A stretch of 64,000 nucleotides of DNA from an uncultured Pseudomonadota bacterium. GTDB taxonomy: Bacteria; Pseudomonadota; Gammaproteobacteria; Steroidobacterales; Steroidobacteraceae. The stretch covers positions 1-64,000 of the forward strand of contig CADEFQ010000011.1 in NCBI GenBank assembly GCA_902826635.1. Direction: 5' to 3'. The notes under the pieces are model-generated. The model worked only from the letters and a program-made list of their open reading frames with translations. It had not been told where the DNA came from and searched no databases. Both the position numbers and the translations under genes were made by a program. Each line of letters starts with the position of its first letter. The first letter of the stretch is position 1. Shown here one piece after another: positions 55,810-64,000 of the stretch.

Positions 55810-57239
55810 TCGATGATGCGTCGCGCGAGCGCGGCATAGTCGCCGTCGAAATGATGCCCGCCGTCGAGTTCCTCCACCTTGACGCCGGGGCCGCGCGCGG
55901 CGGGGCACGCCGAGTGCTTCTCGTCGGCGCCGTAAAGGCACAACACGCGCGCGCCGGCGCCGAGCGCCGCAATTTCCGGCACGGTGGGTCGGCCCGCGCC
56001 GCCGCTGCCTGGAATCCAGTCCGATAGATGGAACTCGAAGGTCGCCGTGTCGCTGAGGCCAAGGAGACTGATCGATCGCACGCGCTCGCGCATTTCCTGC
56101 GGCAGCCGGTTGTAGAGGAACGGCAGCACGTCCGCGCCGAACGAATAGCCGATCAGGAGCACCCGGTTCCGCTTCCAGCGCTCGCCGTAGGCGCGCACGA
56201 TCTGATCGAGATCGCGGGCAGCCTCTTCCGGCGTGCGTGCGTGCCAGTAGTACTTGAGCGAATTCAGCGCGACGACGGGAATTCCGCGCGCAGCGAGCGA
56301 GCCGGCCACGTCCTGATCAAGGCCGGTCCAGCCGCCGTCGCCCGTGAGCAGCACCGCGAAGCTCGCCCGGTCTCGCGGGCTGTCGGCACCGGCAGTCTCC
56401 GCCGCCGCGGGGACTTCGATCAGCGGCAAACCCTGCAGCTGGGGCGGCGACGGCGGTGGCCGCACGGCGCCCGCGGCGAGCGCGAGCTGCGCTTGCCTGA
56501 ACTGCGGCAGCCAGTTGCGCTCGACCCCGAAGCCGTGACCGACCTTCGGCAGCGATACGAGTTCGCCGTGCCCGGTCGCCGCGACGAACTCGCCGGTCGC
56601 CGCGGGATCGCACACTTTGTCCACATCCCCCTGAAATACGATCCAGCGCGTGCGGTTCGAGGATGCGGGGCGATAGACGAGGCCTTTCGGTTTGGCCGCT
56701 GCACCCTGCATCACGTATTCGAGCCCGCTGCCCCGGCATGGCCGCCGCACGAGATCGAGGTCGGGGCAGAATCCGAGGCTCAGGACGCCCGCATACGTGC
56801 CGGGCGGAGACTGCACCATCACCGCGTAGGCGAGCGTGGCACCGGACGAGTAGCCCGCCAGCACCGGCAGATGGTATTCCTCGAGCTTCAGGCGACGTTG
56901 CACGGCGTGCGAGAGTTCCTCGAAATCCGCGCCGTAGTATCGGCACTCGTCGCCGGGCGCATTGACCGCCGCCCGATAGGTACGCACGTCGACGCCGACG
57001 ACGACCATGCCCGCCTCGACCATGTGCCTCGCCATGCCGACGACACCGAGGTGCCAGCCGCCGTCGCCTGAAATGAAGATCACCACTCCCGCGGGCTTCG
57101 ACACGGGCTGGTACACGACCACCTTGCCGAAGCGGCCCATTTCAAGGGTCTGTTCGGCGGCCGCTGGCGCCGCCCAGACCTGCGCGACACCGCACAGCGC
57201 GACGAGGCCCAACATCAACACTTCGAGCCGGGTCTTCAT
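55785..57239 (-). CDS. AcvB/VirJ-type exported hydrolase
   Basis: The 484-residue protein has a signal peptide (about 1-24) and two related alpha/beta-hydrolase segments. The first has FISGDGGWH and GYSSGATLAY; the second has LLTGDGGWTGLDQ and LIGYSFGADVLPF (nucleophile serine) and ends with DGGHHFDGDY. This matches the 'virulence factor' family of Agrobacterium AcvB and VirJ. AcvB has been described as hydrolysing lysyl-phosphatidylglycerol made by the MprF homologue LpiA. Here it overlaps the mprF gene by four bases, in the same lpiA-acvB order. Confidence 0.88.
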   Translation of the reverse strand: MKTRLEVLMLGLVALCGVAQVWAAPAAAEQTLEMGRFGKVVVYQPVSKPAGVVIFISGDGGWHLGVVGMARHMVEAGMVVVGVDVRTYRAAVNAPGDECRYYGADFEELSHAVQRRLKLEEYHLPVLAGYSSGATLAYAVMVQSPPGTYAGVLSLGFCPDLDLVRRPCRGSGLEYVMQGAAAKPKGLVYRPASSNRTRWIVFQGDVDKVCDPAATGEFVAATGHGELVSLPKVGHGFGVERNWLPQFRQAQLALAAGAVRPPPSPPQLQGLPLIEVPAAAETAGADSPRDRASFAVLLTGDGGWTGLDQDVAGSLAARGIPVVALNSLKYYWHARTPEEAARDLDQIVRAYGERWKRNRVLLIGYSFGADVLPFLYNRLPQEMRERVRSISLLGLSDTATFEFHLSDWIPGSGGAGRPTVPEIAALGAGARVLCLYGADEKHSACPAARGPGVKVEELDGGHHFDGDYAALARRIIDYADAAGP

Positions 57240-59812
57240 TTCGTGACGAGCTCCTTCAGGCCACCGGAAATCAGGGTCGAGACGTCGTAGAGCGCCCGTG
57301 CGAGCTGCAATCCGCCCGGCGAGGCGAGATAGCGCGGCTCCCAAACCGGCGCGAACTTCTCCTTGTAGCGACGCAAACCCTCGAAGTTGTAGAACGACTC
57401 GCCATGGCGGTAAAGGAAACCGCCCATGCGGTGCCACAGCGGTGCGAGCGCGCGCGCCTCGAGCCCCGACAGCGGCGCCATGCCGAGGTTGAACCAGCGG
57501 TAACCCTGCGAACGCCCCCACAGCATCAGTTCGATCAGCAGATAGTCCATGGCGCCGGCCGGCGCGTCGCGACCGAAACGCATCAGGTCGATCGACAATT
57601 CCTCGCGCGTCGCGGTCGGCCACAGGTTCGCAAACGCCACGACACTGCCCTCGAGGCGCACGATCGCGACCGCGAAGTGGCGCAGGTAGGGTTCGCTGAA
57701 CGCGCCGACCGAAAAACCCTTCTCCGCGGTCGCCTTGTCTTCGAGCCAGGCGTCCGAAATCGCGCGCAGCTGTGGCAGCAGTTTCTCGTCGCCCGGCGGA
57801 GCGACTTCGAAGGTGGCGCCCGCGCGCTCCGCGCGCCGGCGCGCCTGGCGAAGTTCGGCCCGCGCGCTGCCCTCGATGCCGAAGTCCGCGAGCGGAATAC
57901 GGGCTTCCTCACCGAGTTTGACGAGGGACAGCCCGAGATCGACATAGAGCGGCAGACTCGCGGCGCCCACCTGATAGAACACCGTGCGCCCGCCCCGCCG
58001 ATCGACGAGCTCACGAAACGTCCATACGAGATCCTGCTGCTTCGGCGCCGCCCCCACGGGATCGCCGAGTGCGATCCAGCTGTGGCCGGACACCTGGTAC
58101 ATCAGGAACGCATCACCGTCGCCGTGGAACAGCACGCGCTTGTCGCCGGCGAACACGGCGTTCGCAAGGCTCGCGTCCGCACGCGCGAGCGCCGCGCCGA
58201 TGCGCGCGGTGTCCGGCGCCTGCGACACGTGCGGCTCGGCCGGCGACGGGCGCAGGAGATTCGCGGCCACGAGTCCCGCAAGCACCACGACCACGGCGAG
58301 CGACGCGCGCAGCATGCGCGGCGCATCGCCGTGCATCGCGAATGTCCACCACAGTTCGTTCGAGTACGGCACGTGACGGTTGGCGAGAAAGCCGATCCAG
58401 ACCGACAGCACGACGATGATGCCGGTGCTCGCAAGCCAGCCCGGCGTGAAGCGCTGGCTCATCACGGACGCCGGTCGATAGAACGCCGCGCCCGACAGCA
58501 GCGTGACGAGCAACACGACCGTGAGGTACGACGCCTCCTCGAAATCCAGCCCCTTGAGCAGCGACGCCGCGATGCCCGCGACCAGCAGCCACACAGTCAG
58601 GTGCCACGCGGCGCGCAGGCGCCGGAACAGGCCGCGCGCGAGCGCGAGCAGCCCGACACCGATCACGCTGCCCGCCAGATGGGACACCTCGAGCAGCGGC
58701 AGCGGCACGACGTGGCGAATTTCCCGGATGCGATCGTCGAGCGCCGGCGTCGCACCCGAGACCAGCAGCACCGCGCCGGCGACGAACACGAGCACGCCGA
58801 TCAGCTGGGGCGCGATCGGCAGCAGCAGCGGCGTGATCCAGCTGCCCGCTGCACGCCGCACGTGCGCAAGACGCGAGCGCTGCAGGTAAAGTTCGTGCAC
58901 CAGCAGCGCCGTCGCGGCGACCACGAGCGGCGCGAGATAGTAAAGGCCACGGTACGCGAGCAACGCGCCGAGCAGTTCCGGCGTCGGTACGTGCGGAAGC
59001 GCGAGCAGCAGGATCGCTTCGAACACACCGAGCCCGCCGGGCACCTGGCTCACGATACCGCCGACCACCGCAATCGCGTAAATGCCGGCGAACGTCGGGA
59101 AATCGATCCCCGCTGTCTGCGGCAGCAACACCCACAGCACCGCCGCCGCGGCCGACAGGTCCACGACTCCCACGGCCAGCTGTGCGCCGGCGAGGCGCGC
59201 ACCGGGCGGGCGCACTTCCCACGGCCCGAGGGCCAACGGGCGCCGTGCGAGCGACGCCCACGCGAGATACGTCGCGGCGAGCCCGAGCAGCACGACGCCG
59301 AAAAGCTGTGACCAGATATGCCCAAGGTGCAGCGCCGTCGAGCCCGGCACGGCGTAGAGCGCCGCAATGCCGCCGAGCACGCCGAGACCGATCGCCGTGG
59401 TCAACGCGCAGAACGACGCGATCGTCGCGACATCGATCGCCGTGAGTCCCTGCGTCGAGTAGATGCGATAGCGGATCGCCGTGCCCGTGAAGGCCGCGAG
59501 GCTGAAGTTGTGGCCGAAGGCGTAAGCGACGAACGAGGTCATCGCGATGCGGCTGTACGGCACCGGCTTTCCGAGGTAGCGCACGCCGAGGGTGTCGTAG
59601 AGAGTCAGCAGGAAGTAGCTCGAGGCCGTGAGCGCCGCGGCGGCGGCCAGTGCGGGCGCGGGAATCTTCCGCAGCTCCACGACGATGTCATGCAAATGGT
59701 ACTTCGCGAGCGCGTGGTGCAGGACCAGGATCACGAGCGCAAAGGCGAGCAGCGAGACCGCGGGAGCAAACCACCTGCGCCAGGCGGCGGCGGAGTCGAC
59801 TGCGTGCAACAT
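57236..59812 (-). CDS. mprF: Phosphatidylglycerol lysyltransferase/flippase MprF
   Basis: The 858-residue protein has an N-terminal flippase region with about 14 membrane helices (to about 530), including FGHNFSLAAFTGTAIRYR and SQVPGGLGVFEAILLL. The C-terminal cytosolic aminoacyltransferase domain (DUF2156) has FHGDGDAFLMYQVSGHSW, LADFGIEGSARAELRQARRRAERAG and MDYLLIELMLWGRSQGYRWFNLGMAPLSG. It transfers lysine from Lys-tRNA to phosphatidylglycerol and flips the product outward, lowering surface negative charge. Length and layout are standard. The hydrolase partner follows. Confidence 0.93.
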   Translation of the reverse strand: MLHAVDSAAAWRRWFAPAVSLLAFALVILVLHHALAKYHLHDIVVELRKIPAPALAAAAALTASSYFLLTLYDTLGVRYLGKPVPYSRIAMTSFVAYAFGHNFSLAAFTGTAIRYRIYSTQGLTAIDVATIASFCALTTAIGLGVLGGIAALYAVPGSTALHLGHIWSQLFGVVLLGLAATYLAWASLARRPLALGPWEVRPPGARLAGAQLAVGVVDLSAAAAVLWVLLPQTAGIDFPTFAGIYAIAVVGGIVSQVPGGLGVFEAILLLALPHVPTPELLGALLAYRGLYYLAPLVVAATALLVHELYLQRSRLAHVRRAAGSWITPLLLPIAPQLIGVLVFVAGAVLLVSGATPALDDRIREIRHVVPLPLLEVSHLAGSVIGVGLLALARGLFRRLRAAWHLTVWLLVAGIAASLLKGLDFEEASYLTVVLLVTLLSGAAFYRPASVMSQRFTPGWLASTGIIVVLSVWIGFLANRHVPYSNELWWTFAMHGDAPRMLRASLAVVVVLAGLVAANLLRPSPAEPHVSQAPDTARIGAALARADASLANAVFAGDKRVLFHGDGDAFLMYQVSGHSWIALGDPVGAAPKQQDLVWTFRELVDRRGGRTVFYQVGAASLPLYVDLGLSLVKLGEEARIPLADFGIEGSARAELRQARRRAERAGATFEVAPPGDEKLLPQLRAISDAWLEDKATAEKGFSVGAFSEPYLRHFAVAIVRLEGSVVAFANLWPTATREELSIDLMRFGRDAPAGAMDYLLIELMLWGRSQGYRWFNLGMAPLSGLEARALAPLWHRMGGFLYRHGESFYNFEGLRRYKEKFAPVWEPRYLASPGGLQLARALYDVSTLISGGLKELVTK

Positions 59813-59941
59813 GGTGGCCTAGCGTACGGCACGAACCGCCCCCGATCCTTAACTTTCTGTAATGCCCGGAACGGTGCGGATTTCCGGCACTCCAACACAG
59901 CACGCGGCCACCACGGTTGGCCGTTCCATCGGAGACAGGCC

Positions 59942-60418
59942 ATGGTGATGAGACAGTGGGTTTTGCCGGCAGCGCTCGCTGCGGCCGTTCTCGCCGGTTG
60001 CGCCACGTCGGGCCGTGGCTACGGAGTGGCCCGATCCGGTGGCGGGCACGTCGATTTCACCTGGCAATCGAAGGGCGGCAACGAAGGAGACATGACCGCG
60101 ACACTCGCCGATGGCGCGGTCTACAGTGGCCCGTACTTCCAGATCACCCGGGACTCGACCGTCGAGCGCCTGCAGCCGCTGTGGTTCGGCTGGCATGGAC
60201 CGTGGCGTGGCGCGCCGTATTGGGGTGCGTATCCGGACGTCGCGTTTGTCACCCACTACTCGGGCCGTGTCGTTGCCAATCTTGCCGGCCCCGACGGTAT
60301 GCACATGCGCTGCCACTTCCGGCTGAAGAATCCTTCGGCGGCCATGGCGGGCGGCGGGATGGGCAAATGCCAGCTCGCCAAGGGGCAGACGATCGACGCA
60401 CAGTTTCCCGCCGCTTAG
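59942..60418 (+). CDS. Putative lipoprotein, 158 residues
   Basis: The signal ends in the lipobox VLAGC, giving a lipidated cysteine near residue 20. The mature part is small and beta-rich, with GGHVDFTWQSKGGNEGDMTATL and two internal cysteines (MRCHFRLK; GKCQLAKG). ATG 59942 has GGAGA six bases upstream; ATG 59948 is in frame. Function is unknown. Confidence 0.75.
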   Translation: MVMRQWVLPAALAAAVLAGCATSGRGYGVARSGGGHVDFTWQSKGGNEGDMTATLADGAVYSGPYFQITRDSTVERLQPLWFGWHGPWRGAPYWGAYPDVAFVTHYSGRVVANLAGPDGMHMRCHFRLKNPSAAMAGGGMGKCQLAKGQTIDAQFPAA

Positions 60419-60427
60419 GCGCGTCCG

Positions 60428-60781
60428 ATGAACGCCGCTGCACGATTGATCGCTGCCGCGATCGCGGGCGCCATCTTCATGCTGGCGCTGTATGCCTTCA
60501 TCCAACCCGTGCATGTGCCACCACCTGCCGAGGACCAGCTCGTGCAGTTCGTCGATCTCCGGAGCATCGCCTCCTTCAGCCCCGTCGACGAGCGGACCTT
60601 CGACGTGGTGGATGAAGCGGGCAAGCACTACCGGATGGAATTCACCGAAGCGTGCCCCGGACTGTCCGGGGCGAAGACGTTCTCGCTCGTGACCGAAAAC
60701 TACCGCGACCTCGACAAGTTCACGGGCATCGTTCTGGACGGCCGGGTTTGCACCTTCAAGGACTTCTCGCCGCGACACTGA
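60428..60781 (+). CDS. Small membrane-anchored protein (DUF6491-like)
   Basis: The 117-residue protein has one N-terminal membrane helix (about 5-25). The exported beta-rich part has VDLRSIASFSPVDERTFDVVDEAGKHYRMEF, EACPGL and GRVCTFKDF, which resembles the DUF6491 pattern with two conserved cysteines. Function is unknown. It begins nine bases after the lipoprotein stop and is probably co-transcribed. Confidence 0.65.
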   Translation: MNAAARLIAAAIAGAIFMLALYAFIQPVHVPPPAEDQLVQFVDLRSIASFSPVDERTFDVVDEAGKHYRMEFTEACPGLSGAKTFSLVTENYRDLDKFTGIVLDGRVCTFKDFSPRH

Positions 60782-60807
60782 TACGGGACTTGGTACCATG
60801 CAGCCCG

Positions 60808-61614
60808 ATGACCAACGACATCGGCTCGGCGGTGCGCGAAGTCTGCCTCTCGTTCCCGGAGGTGGAAGAGGTTCTTTCGCACGGCTCGCCGAATTTTCGG
60901 GTGCGCGGCAAAACCTTCGCGAGCTATATCGTGAATCATCACGGCGATGGCCGGGTCGCGCTGTGGCTCAATGCCCCCGATGGCGCGCAGGCGTTCCACA
61001 CGCGTGACGAGCCCGGGCAGTTCTTCGTCCCACCCTACGTCGGACCACGCGGCTGGCTCGGCGTGCGCCTCGACCGGGGCCTTGCGTGGAAACGTATCGC
61101 CCTGCTCGTGCGCGCCGCCTACGAGAAAGTCGCGCCCGTGAAGCTTCGCGCGTCGATCGGGCGCACGATCGACATCCCGCCGCCGAAGCGCATGCTGAGT
61201 GCGATCGAAATCGACCCGCTGCAGGCGCCGGCGGCACAGCGGTTGCTGGACGTGCTGCGCGGGATCTGCCTCACGTTCCCGGAAACGTCGGAAGGGCTGC
61301 AATTCGGCCACCCGGTGTGGCGCGCGGGAAAGCGGACTTTCGCGTGGGCGTATGACGTCGGCGCATCGGTGAAATTTGCATTCTGGGTCGGGGTCGACCG
61401 GCAGGGGCTGCTGGTGTCCGACCGGCGTTACACGATGCCCGTCTATCTCGGCCACCTCGGCTGGATCGAACTCGACGTTACGAAGGGCTGCAACCGTACC
61501 GAAGTGCGTGCGCTCGCACTCGAGAGCTACCGGCATTTCGCACTGAAGCGGATGCGCGACCGCCTGACACCCGAAGCGGCGCCGTTGCGCCAAAGCGCGC
61601 GTTCAGCGCGATGA
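60808..61614 (+). CDS. Duplicated MmcQ/YjbR-domain protein
   Basis: The 268-residue protein carries two tandem MmcQ/YjbR-like units. The first (about 8-118) has CLSFPEVEEVLSHGSPNFRVRGKTFASY. The second (about 145-250) has CLTFPETSEGLQFGHPVWRAGKRTFAWAY. Both end in a region with GWLGVRLD or GWIELDV and a following helix. MmcQ/YjbR domains have a cyclin-like double-wing DNA-binding fold, but their role is not defined. The usual protein is a single domain of about 115 residues, so duplication and fusion are notable. Confidence 0.8.
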   Translation: MTNDIGSAVREVCLSFPEVEEVLSHGSPNFRVRGKTFASYIVNHHGDGRVALWLNAPDGAQAFHTRDEPGQFFVPPYVGPRGWLGVRLDRGLAWKRIALLVRAAYEKVAPVKLRASIGRTIDIPPPKRMLSAIEIDPLQAPAAQRLLDVLRGICLTFPETSEGLQFGHPVWRAGKRTFAWAYDVGASVKFAFWVGVDRQGLLVSDRRYTMPVYLGHLGWIELDVTKGCNRTEVRALALESYRHFALKRMRDRLTPEAAPLRQSARSAR

Positions 61615-61668
61615 GCCGTTCATCGACGCCCGGCGGACACGGCCGGCGCGGCGCTATGGTGGCGCTCC

Positions 61669-62967
61669 ATGCGAAACCTCGCGGCCCTGTTCGCCCTCGT
61701 TGCAGCCTCGGGATCACCTGCCCAAGGTACGTTTCACGGTAACGCCGCGCGTACCGGCGTCTACGCCTCGGCCGGGCCCTCCGAACTGCATGGCGTGCGG
61801 TGGTCCTTCGACACCGGCGGGCCGATCTATGCCTCACCGGTTCTTGCGGGCGATGTCGTGTACATCGCGAGCGGCAGTGGCGCCCTCTTCGCGCTCGATC
61901 GCGCGACGGGCGCGGAGAAATGGAAATTTACCTCGCGGATGCCGATCGCCTCGACGCCTGCGATCGGAGGCGGCCGCCTCTACTTCGTGTCCTCGGCCGG
62001 TTCGCTCGTCGCGCTCGATCTCGCGTCGGGGCAACCGGCCTGGGTATTCGCCACCGAGTACGAGCGCAAGTTCGAGGCGAAGGGCCTGCACGGCTACGGA
62101 CCCTCCGGGCAAACGATGCCCGACGCATGGGATGTCTTCACATCTTCGCCCGCGATCGCAGCGGGCACGGTGTATTTCGGCAGCGGCGACGGCAACGTCT
62201 ACGCAGTCGATGCCGCGAACGGCGCCTTGCGATGGAAATTCCCGATGCGTGACGTGGTGCACGCCTCGCCATCGATCGCCGACGGCACGGTGTACGTCGG
62301 CAGCTGGGGCGGCGACTTCCACGCGATCGACGCCGCCAGTGGCGAGGAGAAGTGGCTCTTCCAGGCGGGCGTCGATCCCGCCATCCACAATCAGGTCGGG
62401 TTTCAGTCCTCGGCGGCCGTCGTCGACGGCGTCGTCTATGTCGGCTGTCGTGATGCGCACGTGTACGCGCTCGACGCGAAAACGGGCCGCAAGAAATGGG
62501 ACTATCCGACCAGCAAGTCCTGGGTGAACGGCACGCCCGCCGTACGCGACGGCGTCGTCTACGTCGGTACGTCCGACAGCTCGCGCTTCATGGCGCTCGA
62601 CGCGAAAACGGGCAGGCTGCGCTTCAACTACGACACGAAGGCGTACGTCTTCTCGTCGGCCGCCTTGGCGGGCACTCTCGCGTACGTCGGCAGTCACAAC
62701 GGCAAACTCCAGGCGATCGATGCGAAGACGGGCAGGCTCGCGTGGGAATTCCGGACCGAGGCATCCCGGCGCGATCCGATGAAGGTACTCAACGAGGACG
62801 GCAGCCTGAACGCCGCCGCCTTCGCGCCCGTGTTCCATGACTTTCAGGATATGTACGTCGACCTCTACCGTTTTCGCTCCGTCGGCGCCATCCTGTCATC
62901 GCCGGTCGTCGACGCCGGCGTCGTGTACGTCGGCAGCCTGGACGGGCATCTCTACGCGCTCCATTGA
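61669..62967 (+). CDS. Exported PQQ-like beta-propeller protein
   Basis: The 432-residue protein has a signal peptide (MRNLAALFALVAASGSPAQG). Repeated propeller blades share the AxDxxTGxxxW pattern: ALDRATGAEKWKF, AVDAANGALRWKF, AIDAASGEEKWLF, ALDAKTGRKKWDY and AIDAKTGRLAWEF. About seven to eight blades are visible. No catalytic residues of PQQ dehydrogenases are apparent, so it is more likely a BamB-like scaffold or binding protein. It precedes the epimerase-like gene by 14 bases. Confidence 0.85.
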   Translation: MRNLAALFALVAASGSPAQGTFHGNAARTGVYASAGPSELHGVRWSFDTGGPIYASPVLAGDVVYIASGSGALFALDRATGAEKWKFTSRMPIASTPAIGGGRLYFVSSAGSLVALDLASGQPAWVFATEYERKFEAKGLHGYGPSGQTMPDAWDVFTSSPAIAAGTVYFGSGDGNVYAVDAANGALRWKFPMRDVVHASPSIADGTVYVGSWGGDFHAIDAASGEEKWLFQAGVDPAIHNQVGFQSSAAVVDGVVYVGCRDAHVYALDAKTGRKKWDYPTSKSWVNGTPAVRDGVVYVGTSDSSRFMALDAKTGRLRFNYDTKAYVFSSAALAGTLAYVGSHNGKLQAIDAKTGRLAWEFRTEASRRDPMKVLNEDGSLNAAAFAPVFHDFQDMYVDLYRFRSVGAILSSPVVDAGVVYVGSLDGHLYALH

Positions 62968-62981
62968 AAGGATCGACCCCG

Positions 62982-64000
62982 ATGACGACTCGCCGTGATG
63001 CAATCCAGATGGGCTTCGGCGCCGCTGCGCTCTCCGTATTTCACCGCACGCTCGCCGCGGAGCGCGCGCCACGGAGCCTGCTGATCCTCGGTGGAACGGG
63101 GTTCCTGGGCCCGCATCTCACCGAAGCGGCGCTGAAGCACGGCTGGAAGGTCACGCATTTCAACCGAGGCAAACGCGACGCGGACGGCGTCGCGGGCGTG
63201 GAGACGCTGCACGGCGATCGCAAGGGCCAGCTCGACGCGCTGCGCGGGCGGCAGTGGGACGCCGTCGTCGACAACACCGGCTACATTCCAAAGTACGTGC
63301 GGCAGTCCGCGGAGTTGCTCGCGCCGAACACCGGCTACTGCCTGTTCGTGTCGAGCATCTCGGCGTACGCGAGTTTTGCGCAGCCGAACCACGAGGCCTC
63401 GCCCACCGGCAAGCTCGCAAACATCGAGGAAGAGAAGGTTACCAACGATACCTACGGGCCGATGAAGGCGCTCTGCGAGGAGTACACGATGCAGGCGTGG
63501 CGCGATCGAGCCAGCGTCGTACGCCCGGGATACATCGTCGGGCCCCTCGATCCCACGGATCGCTTCACCTATTGGCCCGTGCGCGTGGCGCGGGGCGGCG
63601 AGATGCTCGCGCCGGGGACGCGCGAGGATCCGGTCCAGGTCATCGACGCGCGCGATCTCACGGCCTGGATGCTGACGCTCGTGGAAAAACGCGCGACGGG
63701 CTACTTCAACGCCGTGACTGCGCCGCGCGAGTACACGATCGGCGATCTGATCCGCGCCTGCCAGGACGCGTCGCCGGGAAACAGCACGAAAGTCACCTGG
63801 GTCCCGGAGAGCTTTCTTTTCAAGCAGTGGAAGCCTGAAGAAGTCGATCTGCCGCCGTGGTCCCCGATGAGCCGAGAGTATGCCGGCGCTTCGCTGACCT
63901 CGAACGATCGCGCGCGTGCCGCAGGTCTCACGACGCGCCCGCTCGCCGACACCGTGCGCGACACGCTGCAGTGGTTCCGCACTTTGCCGGCCGAACGCCA
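62982..64000 (+). CDS. Tat-exported NAD-dependent epimerase/dehydratase-like protein, 3' end outside window
   Basis: About 339 residues are visible and the frame continues past the window. A Tat-like signal (TTRRDAIQMGFGAAAL) precedes the Rossmann motif LLILGGTGFLGPHL, followed by HFNRGKRD, VVDNTGYIP and SSISAYASF. A Y-x-x-x-K element sits in TYGPMKALCE. The C-terminal end has a TRPLADTVRDTLQWF segment typical of isoflavone-reductase-like epimerases. Signal-bearing members of this family occur in bacteria, but their substrates are unknown. An AAGGA site precedes the ATG. Confidence 0.85.
   Translation, partial: MTTRRDAIQMGFGAAALSVFHRTLAAERAPRSLLILGGTGFLGPHLTEAALKHGWKVTHFNRGKRDADGVAGVETLHGDRKGQLDALRGRQWDAVVDNTGYIPKYVRQSAELLAPNTGYCLFVSSISAYASFAQPNHEASPTGKLANIEEEKVTNDTYGPMKALCEEYTMQAWRDRASVVRPGYIVGPLDPTDRFTYWPVRVARGGEMLAPGTREDPVQVIDARDLTAWMLTLVEKRATGYFNAVTAPREYTIGDLIRACQDASPGNSTKVTWVPESFLFKQWKPEEVDLPPWSPMSREYAGASLTSNDRARAAGLTTRPLADTVRDTLQWFRTLPAER

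Overview
The window is GC-rich chromosomal DNA, densely coded on both strands, with many overlapping ATGA/GTGA gene junctions. Genes typical of a Gram-negative bacterium are present: a TonB-dependent receptor, a patatin-BamA fusion, small outer-membrane beta-barrels, lipoproteins, AceK and RlmKL. A gammaproteobacterium of the Steroidobacter/Xanthomonadales type is my best guess. That placement is an inference from gene content, not from a marker gene. No rRNA, tRNA, IS element, integrase or CRISPR array was seen.

Region 1 (1-3.7 kb) has clearly lower GC and looks acquired. It carries a minus-strand unit of a HigB-type toxin, a HigA antitoxin fused to an ImmA/IrrE zinc-protease domain, and a 'beta family' protein cut by the window edge. 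Upstream lies an unrecognised 188-residue gene. Region 2 (3.7-19.9 kb) holds mostly housekeeping and envelope genes: msrA, an ICMT-type methyltransferase, a small RIO/lipopolysaccharide-kinase-like protein, a patatin/Omp85 protein, a PQQ-dependent dehydrogenase coupled to a TonB receptor, a TPR protein, agmatine deiminase (aguA), icd-aceK, an S9 peptidase and an HDOD-like protein.

Region 3 (19.9-42.3 kb) is a large polyamine-catabolism locus. A long minus-strand run encodes puuD-type hydrolase, puuA-type ligase, spuC-type aminotransferase and the putrescine importer potFGHI. It continues into a polyphosphate-glucokinase-like ROK protein, a methionine/glutamine aminotransferase, an omega-amidase and a Cys/Met-type PLP enzyme. 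Facing it are a second glutamine-synthetase-like ligase and a puuB-type oxidase. A PuuR-like HTH-cupin regulator leads an operon with puuC-type aldehyde dehydrogenase, a DnaQ-GIY-YIG protein and rlmKL, and diverges from an omega-amino-acid transaminase. Together these genes could import putrescine, gamma-glutamylate it, oxidise it to GABA and transaminate it to succinate semialdehyde. AguA could supply N-carbamoylputrescine from agmatine.

Region 4 (42.3-64 kb) is mixed. It contains an orphan IorB-like molybdoenzyme subunit, a TorF-type porin with a clear terminator, and a cupin plus CARNMT1-like methyltransferase divergent from a GntR/UTRA regulator. These are followed by a PLP decarboxylase, an ECF sigma/anti-sigma/MFS unit divergent from a secreted subtilisin, and an Ala-rich exported protein. 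Then come a GNAT-aminotransferase pair, the mprF-acvB lipid-modification pair, a lipoprotein, a duplicated MmcQ/YjbR protein, a beta-propeller protein and a Tat-exported epimerase-like protein cut by the window end.

The items most worth a second look are the three-gene toxin-antitoxin-beta unit, the large heptad-repeat hairpin inside the polyamine operon (29501-29611), the CARNMT1-like methyltransferase with added zinc-ribbon and winged-helix modules, and a sequence motif shared by the two divergent polyamine promoter regions.
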